Shown piece by piece: positions 23,117-32,200 of a DNA stretch of 33,687 nt; the first letter of the stretch is position 1, and every line of letters begins with the position of its first letter. This stretch comes from Brucella pecoris. GTDB taxonomy: Bacteria; Pseudomonadota; Alphaproteobacteria; Rhizobiales; Rhizobiaceae. Both the position numbers and the translations under genes were made by a program. The notes under the pieces are model-generated. The model was not told the origin of the DNA and made no database searches. It saw nothing but the letters and a program-made list of their open reading frames with translations. The stretch is from contig NZ_VEWK01000021.1 of assembly GCF_006376675.1 (NCBI RefSeq), positions 1 through 33,687 on the forward strand, read 5' to 3'.

Positions 23117-26059
23117 TCAAAAACTCACACTGAGTTTTGCGTTGAAACCATTTTGTTTGGTGCCGGATGCGAACTGCCCATTATAGGACAGGCCAAGCGT
23201 GGCGTCTTCGGTCAGGCGGAAATCAAGCCCTGCTTCAAGGAGGGCGGCGTCTTCGGCAATCGGAAGACCCCATACCGTGAAGGCATCCGAGCCTATGAAG
23301 GTTGCGGTAGAAACCGGCGTAATATCGCCATAGGCATGACGCCAGCCGAGGTCGGCTCGTGCCATGGTCGCAATCGTTCCCAGAGTAAATTCGGTCGATG
23401 CGCGAAGCCCGAGTGTCGAGAAGCTGGTATCCGTCGTGTCGGAGTTGACCGAGAGGGCGGCTGCCGTCTGGCCCTCTTCTCCAAAACCATCCGTCTTCAG
23501 CCGCACATAGGCCAGATTGGCGTAAGGCTCAAAGCGGGCCTTGTCATAGCGAAGCTTATAGCCAAGTTCGCCAAATACCTGGAAAGTTCCGGCATCGTAA
23601 TCGGCGTTCAGGCGATCGGTAAAGCCGGGAAAGGCGACAGAACGATCCATGTCGATGTTATGCCAAGTATAGGCAAGACCGGAGCGAAATGCCAAGGCAT
23701 GGCCGTTATCGAGGTTCCATTCGGTTCCCGCATAGGCACCGAGCGTATAGTTGTCACTGCTACCCGACGAAGAGCGCTCATCCATATTGAAACTGGAATG
23801 GCTATAGCCTGCCAGAAGACCGAGACGCCATGTGTCGAGAACTGTACCGTCGATACCGGTAACGAAACCGCCGATGGATGACTTTGTGTCACCGGCATTG
23901 CCATCGCCAGCCTGCCTTGTCCATGCACCATAAGCATAGCCCCAGGCAGTATAGAGGTTTTGTGCCGAAGCAATGCTGGCGGGAGCAACGGCGTCGATGG
24001 CAGAGGCAGGGGCCGAGCCAGCCTTTTGCGAAGGAGCATAAGACAAGGCATTGATCGATACAGCCGGAGCGCCGCCGAAAGCCTGCTGCAAACGACCGAG
24101 TGCCGCATTGCGGACGAACTGGCTGTCATTGATCAGCGTGCCTTTGGTGGACGCATAAGCCTCACCGGAGAGGTTATCGAAGGCCGCACGGGCCTCCTCG
24201 GTCGACAGCATCAGCAGGCTGTTATAGAGTGCAAGTGACGAACCCGTCTGCGCCAGCGTATCCAGTCCTCTAGCTGTTGCCAGTTGGTTTCTTGTTTCTC
24301 CGACCTTCGCGAAAAGGGGAGGGGTAGGCTTTTCAGGCTCAGGCGTGCCGGGGTTGGATGGTTCCGCCGGGTCTTCCTTAATGGCGATACTCAGAAGAAC
24401 ATCTTTGGGCGAATAATTCACGGTCAAATTGAGAAAGGCGGATTTTGAGACAACAGTGTCAAAAGTTCCGCTGACACCACCGTCAGCATGCATAATGGTA
24501 TAGTTTTGTCCGCTCTGATAACTGGCTTTGGGGTCGATGGCAGTAACGGAAACCGTACTGCCAGATATAGTGGCCAAGCCTGTGACACCCACGATATCGG
24601 AGCGGCGATTCAAGGGGCCATTTGCAGCGATTTCGACCTCGAGGATTGAGCCGGGCGTGAGCGTCAGATTACCATCGACAGTCAATATGCCAATGGAATT
24701 GCCTGGAGACAATATACCGCCTGACTGAACCGTAGTCTCCCCGACCGAGCCAAAACCCCCAAGGGTGGCGCCGGATAAGACGGAGATATTGCCGCCGAGT
24801 ATAGCGCTGCTATTGTTAACATCACCGACGATCAGTTTGCCGCCTGCGACTTGTGTCGTGCCAGTGAAGCCTGAACTGTCACCATTGAGGAGAAGCGTAT
24901 CAGTGCCCCCCTTGAAGAGCTCACCACCTAGCGGGTTCAAGAACTGACCCGAGAAATTGCCGCCATATACATAAAGTCGATCGCTGGCCCAGGACACTGT
25001 GCCGCCGTTTCCTGGCGTTGCATCCTGCAAGTTGCGAATTACCCCGCCATAGGCAGAGAAATCGATTGTTGCGCCTGCGGCAACGCGCGTTGCACCAGTG
25101 AAGCCCGTAAGATTTCCCAATGAACGGTTACCGTCAACAAGGCGTCCATATGCGACTGTAATTGTCGAGGCTGGAGCTGCATTCGTACCGATGACGTCCA
25201 TAACCACGTCACCGGTTGCATCACTCGTTCCGATCACCAGATTGCCCTGAAGAGTGAAGCTTTGACCCGCGCCACCATTGAGCCAAAGCTTAGTGCCTGT
25301 TGCAGTACTGATCGTGCCCGTTGTGCCTCTCTCAACGAGATAACTGTTGAGCGTGGAATGTCCAAGAGCGGAGTGTAACCGTCCCCCGTTAAGGGTGATC
25401 AGTCCTGTACCCAGTGCATCAATGATCGCGCTGCCGTTCTCGTGATTGGCGATGAGCGTGCCCGCTGAAATCGTTGTGCCACCCGAATAAGTGTTGGCTC
25501 CGTCGAGATAAACCGTCCCCAAGCCCTGCTTTATCAAGGCTCCGGTTCCTGAAATGGAAGCATTTTCGTCGAATTTCAGTGTTGAATCAGAGCCTATCGT
25601 ATTCAAAATGGCATCAGATGCGAGTTGGACGTCTACCGGACTGGACCCGCCAAAATCTTTAGCAAAATTATGCGTAGATACATTGACGGTAGCACTTCCG
25701 CTCGTCTCAGACAGGATCAATGTCCCGTTAGAGAAATTAAATCCACCTCTGACCGCACCGGTCAGGTTTAGCTCGCCGATGGTGAATGTCTGGCTATTAA
25801 GATTAATAATGTGGTTCGTAAAACTGTCTGCGATGAATGTTGCTGCGGCTCCCTGGGCGTTAGGGACAGTACCCTCCTGCCATGCTGCTGCGTTGCTCCA
25901 AAACGGTGGTGATGTGTTGTTCGTCCAGGTTTCGGTGTGAGCCGAAAACGGAAAGCCGAGCGCGGTCGAGACAACGCTGGAAGAAAGCCAGAGCAGGTGC
26001 TTCTTGCGTCGCGAAAACGGCGCACGCAAAAGTCCAGTTTTTAAAGTAAGTAGTGCCAT
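23117..26059 (-). CDS. Type V autotransporter with PATR passenger and C-terminal beta-barrel
   Basis: This protein of about 980 residues has a basic, extended signal region (SRRKKHLLWLSSSVVSTALGF ending near SAHT) and a long beta-helical passenger. The passenger is built of autotransporter-associated strand repeats, such as GTVYLDGANTYSGGTTISAGTL and DTLLLNGDSSGFTGTTQVAGGKL. A Pro/Glu-rich hinge (EPSNPGTPEPEKPTPPLF) follows. A barrel domain of about 280 residues, starting near TAWGYAYGAWTRQ, ends in the outer-membrane-type FNAKLSVSF. The passenger would be exposed on the surface, perhaps as an adhesin; no protease or lipase motif is visible. The frame extends 38 codons upstream to 26173, but GGGGG six bases before the ATG at 26059 favours the shorter form. 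It lies downstream of the giant LysM protein with about 200 bases between. Confidence 0.88.
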   Translation of the reverse strand: MALLTLKTGLLRAPFSRRKKHLLWLSSSVVSTALGFPFSAHTETWTNNTSPPFWSNAAAWQEGTVPNAQGAAATFIADSFTNHIINLNSQTFTIGELNLTGAVRGGFNFSNGTLILSETSGSATVNVSTHNFAKDFGGSSPVDVQLASDAILNTIGSDSTLKFDENASISGTGALIKQGLGTVYLDGANTYSGGTTISAGTLIANHENGSAIIDALGTGLITLNGGRLHSALGHSTLNSYLVERGTTGTISTATGTKLWLNGGAGQSFTLQGNLVIGTSDATGDVVMDVIGTNAAPASTITVAYGRLVDGNRSLGNLTGFTGATRVAAGATIDFSAYGGVIRNLQDATPGNGGTVSWASDRLYVYGGNFSGQFLNPLGGELFKGGTDTLLLNGDSSGFTGTTQVAGGKLIVGDVNNSSAILGGNISVLSGATLGGFGSVGETTVQSGGILSPGNSIGILTVDGNLTLTPGSILEVEIAANGPLNRRSDIVGVTGLATISGSTVSVTAIDPKASYQSGQNYTIMHADGGVSGTFDTVVSKSAFLNLTVNYSPKDVLLSIAIKEDPAEPSNPGTPEPEKPTPPLFAKVGETRNQLATARGLDTLAQTGSSLALYNSLLMLSTEEARAAFDNLSGEAYASTKGTLINDSQFVRNAALGRLQQAFGGAPAVSINALSYAPSQKAGSAPASAIDAVAPASIASAQNLYTAWGYAYGAWTRQAGDGNAGDTKSSIGGFVTGIDGTVLDTWRLGLLAGYSHSSFNMDERSSSGSSDNYTLGAYAGTEWNLDNGHALAFRSGLAYTWHNIDMDRSVAFPGFTDRLNADYDAGTFQVFGELGYKLRYDKARFEPYANLAYVRLKTDGFGEEGQTAAALSVNSDTTDTSFSTLGLRASTEFTLGTIATMARADLGWRHAYGDITPVSTATFIGSDAFTVWGLPIAEDAALLEAGLDFRLTEDATLGLSYNGQFASGTKQNGFNAKLSVSF

Positions 26060-26266
26060 TGCTGCCCCCAGAGACGCAGCAAGCCACTGCGATGCTGTTT
26101 TATATATCAGGAAATGCTGTATTTCCAACAGTTCGAACGGTCTATTGAAGATAAATGCACAGCGCATCTTCATTTAATAAGTGGTGCTAATATACGGTCT
26201 TCACATTGCCTAGCGTAATGATAATCGACCGTCAGTCTCTTACGACAATGGCTGAAGGTCTGCCTG

Positions 26267-29200
26267 TCAGCCCACCGCCTGCAGAGGCAGATAAACGCGG
26301 TCACCCTTAAAGATCAGGCTTGGATCGGTAATGTGCCCAAGATTTAACGCAACGGTTTCCGACACGTCTCTATTGTTTGTCTTGGCAATGACGACAATGT
26401 TGTCGCCAGTGTCCACAACAATGGCCGTATATCCCTGCTTGTCGAGGTCAGGATTGAAGCGGCCCTGGCTGTCCTGATCGCCGGATGGATGGATGTCGAC
26501 ATAATCTGCGAGTACCCACCCGGTTTTATCCGTGCCATCTGCCGCAAAACCATCCACCAAGGCCCATTGATTACCTGCCTTGTCTGTATGGCGTTCCCCT
26601 TTCTCATCGACTAGCGAGCCAGGGTGAAACGTAGCGAGTTTCTCACTGTCGACGCCTGGCGCTTCCCTGACGTTAAGCCCATCCGGCGCGATCACCACCA
26701 GTTGGGGTTTAGGTTCAGGTTTTTCTTCTGGTTGTTTCTCCGGCTGCTCTATCTCGGGAGGCTCGCCCGATGGTTCGGTTTTGGTATCTACGGCAGGAAT
26801 AGAGTTATCTTCGCCATCTCCGAACAGTTTCGCAAAAGCATTGAAACTGTATATTGCCAAACCTCCGCCGAACGTGACGCCGTAGATCCAACGATCAGCC
26901 GTCGTCAAATTTCCACCCCACCCGGCTTTGCCACGTTGCTTTGCCCATAACCAGCCGGAGCCAAAAGCGAACATGGAGTTGGCGGCGGCGTCGAGAGGCT
27001 TAACCTCCCCTCCCAAAAACGGTAAGAGACTGCCAGCCGCATAGGAAGGCAAGTGATACTTATCTGCTTTGGTGAAGGCGCTCTGGCCAGTGCGCGCCTC
27101 TCGAAGCGCCTTGGCTCCGTAGGCAACATTGCTGACTGTGAACAGACCGCTGGAGAGGTTGGAAGAGAAGCTATAAGGTGCCCCGATCGTCCCTGGAATG
27201 CCGCCATAGACCTGATTGGGTAGATAGCTCAGCGCCGTGACGGCGCGTACTGTGCGTCCAAAAGGATGGCTTACGTCCATCTGTTTGATAGGCAAAGCCA
27301 TCAGAACCTGGGTCGCGGCACGTGCGCCGTAACTGCTGGCATGAATCGCAAGCTGAGCATTTGCCGGAAGAAGCGGCATGACTATGGCAAATGTTCCAGT
27401 ACCGACTCCTGTCAATACGAAATCGCCAATCCCCGCAGCCCGCATCCTCGCTATTGCCTGTACAGGACGCGATGCAGGTTTGTAGCCATTGAGCGCTGCT
27501 CGGAGATCAGGTTTGATCGCCGCTGTCTGTACCGGTCTGAAGATGGCGTTCTGAGTCGAGGTAAATGCTCCAAGTTGCTCCTTGCTCAACCCTGCCATTT
27601 GTCCCGGTGTAAATCTGCGCGACTGTGCGGTCGTGAATTCAGGTAACTGCTCCGGCTTGAGAGCGCCAAGATTTATATGCTTTACCCGTTTTTCCGGAAT
27701 AGCTCGCAACTGATCGCCAGTCAGAGCCTGCCATTGGTGCTCGTTGAGTGATTTCCAGCCCATTGGCGACATATTGGTGATGTCATCGCCGGTCAGATTA
27801 CGCGCAAAGATAAGCCCTTCGAGCATTGACTTGTGTTCTGCGCTCATTTTCTGCTTTTGTGTGCTGGTTATTGCTTCCATCTGGGGAGTGGTCAGTTCCG
27901 GCAGTTGTTCAGGCTTAAGCCGCGGAGCAATCAATCCGACGCTGCTTTCTGGCACGGACCGCAATTGTGGTCCCGACATCGTGTGTACCTGCCGCGTGCT
28001 CAATGCGCCGAATTGGGCTTTACTCAACCAGCCGAACTGCTGTGGCTCGAGGCCCGAAATGCCAAGTGAAGGGACGCGCTTCAGTGAAATTGCTTTGATC
28101 TGGGGCTCGGTGAGGTTCTTTTGCTGCCCCGCCCGATTGAAAGCCTCCCACTGCTTTTGTGTGAGCCACGATATCTGTCTGGGTTTCAACGACGAAACAT
28201 TCAGGCTTGCCATCCGGTTTATCGGAATGGCTCGGGTCTGCCCCTGGGTCATGTATTCCGGCAGGCCTGCCTGATTGAATGCCTTCCATTGGCCGTTTGT
28301 CATTCCCGCCACTTGGCCTTTTGCGGACAGCCACGGAACCTGTTTTCCGTCGAGTCCGGCCATATCGAGCTGCTTGAATTGCTTGTCTGGAAGCGAGCTG
28401 AGCTGGGTTTTGGTGAGATATGTCTGCGAGCCTGACTTGTTGAACGCCTTCCATTGCGGACCGGTGAAGGCCGCGATCTGGCCGTGGGTAAGTGACTTGA
28501 TCTGGTTCTGCGTCAATATTCCAGCGTCGATATATTTGACACGACCTTCCGGAATTCCGCGTAGCTGGTTACGGGTCAGATAAGGTTGCAAACCGGCCTG
28601 CTTGAAGTCGGCCCATTGTTTGGGTGTGAACCCTGCAACTTGATTGGATTTCAACCACGGGACATGCTTGGGCTCCAATTGCCCGATGTCGATATTGCGA
28701 GGTGCAGTGGCCTGTAGTTGCGTGCGGCTCGGACCACGGGGCGCGGATGGCTGATGGTTGGACGAGGCACCACGGATCCATGGCACAACATAGGCATCTT
28801 TGCCGTCCCAGACAATGCTGTGACTTTTGTTGCTATATTGGGGTTCGTCGCCTCGAGGTGTCCATCCGCCTTTGGCTGTTACATAGATATTCTCGGGATT
28901 TTTCGGTGCACGACCGAGCACAGTCGCGGTAATTGGTTGTCCGGTTTCGTCGATCAACTGGATCGTTGTGGGTGCCTTGCCGGATTTGACGGCCGGAGTC
29001 TGGCCTGTGTTGATGGAGCTGGTCGGCCCGGTCCCATCGGGTTCGAGGGGCGAGCGATAGGCCGCATTGGTAATCGTCGCATCCACTGGCGGCTGCGTTC
29101 TGCTTTCGTCACCATTGCCGGTCTTGACCGGTCGCATGGCGGTGAAAGATCTGACGCCCATACCAGTGCCGACCACGCCTGTTCCCAAACCAGTGATCGC

Positions 29201-32200
29201 ATTGGTAAATTCCAGCCCCGACATCTTGTCGCTGTTTGTCAGAAGGTCGCTTGCCGTGACAGCGATCATCGGAACGCCAAGGACGGCTGCTGTGCCCTCC
29301 AATCCATGAGCGGCGACGTTAATGAGGCGTCCACTGTTCAGATAAGACCGGGCGCTGGCCGCATAGGGCGAGGCCTGAAGATTAAAGGTCCGCCCACCTA
29401 GCCTGAAGGTTGAATCTTTCATGCGCATTGCGCCGAAATTTGCCTGTAGCGAGCGCCCGAATGACATTTCAGTGCGCGCTGCCATGCCGAAGGTACGCAT
29501 ACTGCTGCCGATGACAGGTAGTGCTGTCATGGCGACACTCGCTACGTTCATCAGTGATTCAGTATCTCCCCATTCGCCACCGTGATCGAGATAATCAGCC
29601 TGTCTGATGACGGCGCGCCCGCCAAGATAAATGCCGCTACCGATTGCGATTGGTGCTGCCACTGGTGCGAGCGGAGAAAATGACAAGAGCATTGCTCCGG
29701 TGCCCACGAGACCGACGACCGGGTCAACAACCTTGTCCCACGCTGAAACGATGCGTGCATCTACGACATCGAGCGCGATCTGACCGTCTTGCCCTTCCTT
29801 CATTTCCAGATTTTTGGGAATAACCAGCTTGCCGCTGTCGTCGAACAGGCGGTTGTTCTCCTGAAAGTCTTTGACCCCATCAAATTTCTGTCCATTGGCG
29901 TCGACATATTTCGTATTGCCGGCGCTGTCCTGGATTGCGAACAATGTTGTTTGGCTTGTTTCACCACTTTCAGGTACGTAAAAAATCGGTACGGCCTTAA
30001 CCTTGGGGCTGTCGCCACCAATGTTGTGGATTTCATCGATGATTTTGTCCCGCGCTTCCGCGTCGCCAATTCCGGTAAGACCGGTCGTTTCACCGATATA
30101 GTCGCTCAGTTCTTCGCCAGAGCGCTCATTAAACTTGCCGTCAAATCCCCGGTCTTGCAGCCCCTGAAACTGCGGCTGGAAAATACCGTTCAGTGTTTTG
30201 TCTTCATCCTTGTCAAGAAGCACGCGATCAGTGTCGTCCGTGCCTAACCGCTCGGGCTCCGACAAAAGCAATTCCGATCGGTCGATATTGCTCGCAATGT
30301 TTTGTTTGACATCATCCAACTGATCGCGCTGCTGGTTCAGCATGCCGAGCTGGATCTGCAGGTTGGCAATGCGTGGATCAACCCAGCGGCCCTCTTTGGG
30401 CGCGCCCTGTGTCGGGCTTATCTCGATCCACACCGGTTTGCCGCTGCCGGCAAGTGCTTCAAGTTTTTCAGAACCTGACAGCTCCTTAAGGTCCTCTGCG
30501 ACTTCTGGAGCGACCTTAACGGTTTGCCCATTGCCAAGATCCACCTCTACCGGCGTTTGATTATCTGACAGCAAACCGGCAGGGGGTTCTGTCGTGCCGG
30601 GACCATACTGACCGATCGCCTCCTGTACCTTGGCTTCCATGCCCTCTATCTGCTTGTCGATTTCGCCGATGTTCACGTCGACGCGCTTGTCGAGCAGAGT
30701 GTTGACGTTGATTTTTGCCTGCTCATAACCGGCCAGTGGGCCGGGATTGGCAACGCACTGATCGCCGTTTGATGTGGGAATGGAATTCGCCTGAAGGTCT
30801 CGCCATTGCTGGGCAAGTGGACCATTGCGTGCCTCATCGCTTGCATTCTTGTCGTCGGGATCGGCAGTGATGTCGATCTCGAGCGTCTTGTCCTCGTATT
30901 TGATTTCCAGGACAAACTGTCCATCGGCGTTCTGGATGACTTCGGCACTTTTGAACTTGCCGCTGAATTTTCCACCAGCATCGGTAAACCCGTCTGGATC
31001 AAACTGGTGCGGTGCACGCTCCCTTTGCTGTGCGATTGTCTGATTTTCCAGAACTTCGTAGTCGGCTTTCCCGCTTTTTTGCGAATAGTAGGTGGAATAG
31101 GCCTCGCTGAGTTGCAGGGCGCCATCAGTCTGGGTCTTGAATAGTGCAACTTGCGGTTCGACCCAGCGCCATTCCGTCCTCACACTGCCATCGGGCTGCG
31201 TGACGTTGACCTGCACGGCTATCGATGTCGCACTTGCAAGTGCATCGATCCCACCACCGGCGGCGTTGTAGGCATCTGCGATATCCGGTGCTACCTTGAG
31301 GGTCTGATCACCAATGTTGATTTCGACCGGCTCCTGGTTTTTTTCCAGCATGCCGGGTGGTGGACTGTCCGACCCGGTTGTAAGAGTCATCATGTCGACA
31401 AGCGCCTGGTCGCCTGCCTTGTTCTTGACGTCGGCCTGAGCAACTAGGTCGTTGATCTCTGCCCACGCAGCTTCACCTTTTTCGACCTCATCCTGGAAGT
31501 TGTAATTGCTGTCGGCTGCGACGACCACCGTGTCATTGCGGCCGGGATAGTATTCCATGTTGACGCGCTTATCGATCGCCTGGTCGAGCAGCGTCTTGCC
31601 GTCTTTGTAAGCGTTATACGCCTCAGTGGCCTTGGTATGGGCATCGTGGGCGTCGGTTTGTAGTTGCTTGGCGTCCTCCAGCGTGCCTTCCGGCTTGACC
31701 GCATTCCACTGTAGCCTCAGGGGCTCGAGTTTCTCGTTTATGCCAGCCTGGGCTGCTTCGACAGCCTGCTTGTAGTCAGGGTCGAGCAGGTATCGGTTAA
31801 GATCGGCATAGTCGCTGCCGATCTGTGCCTTGGTCTCGGTTACTTGAGAAAGGGCAATATTCTCATCCTGAATTGCAGCGGCGACATCGGGGTGCATCCA
31901 TATCCACTGGCCGTTGACGGGGTATGCAATCCATTTTTCGCCCGGTGGGATGCCATATTTGGGCGGATCGCCAGCCGGGTCCAGTACGCCATCCCTTTCC
32001 GTCGGCGTTGCCGCAATGCCGGGAAGTTTAGGGCCATCAGGATCAGCCGGATTGACGATACCATGCTCATCAATAGCGTCATCTTTCGCCTGCGTAGCAT
32101 CGGTTGCGCTCTTTTCCTGAGCCTCCAGAAACTTGTCCGCGAGCTGGCTTTCGGCGAAGGCCTTGGTGACCTCGCCTTCCTTCTTTTCGGCGGGGTCCGT

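Noticed and set aside
26059..26173. Upstream start for the autotransporter
   Set aside because: The longer form adds 38 residues with a hydrophobic stretch but no ribosome binding site, while the ATG at 26059 has one and begins a good extended signal peptide.
27515..28685. CRISPR-like or DNA satellite repeats
   Set aside because: The repetition is at the protein level with diverged DNA and an open reading frame throughout.
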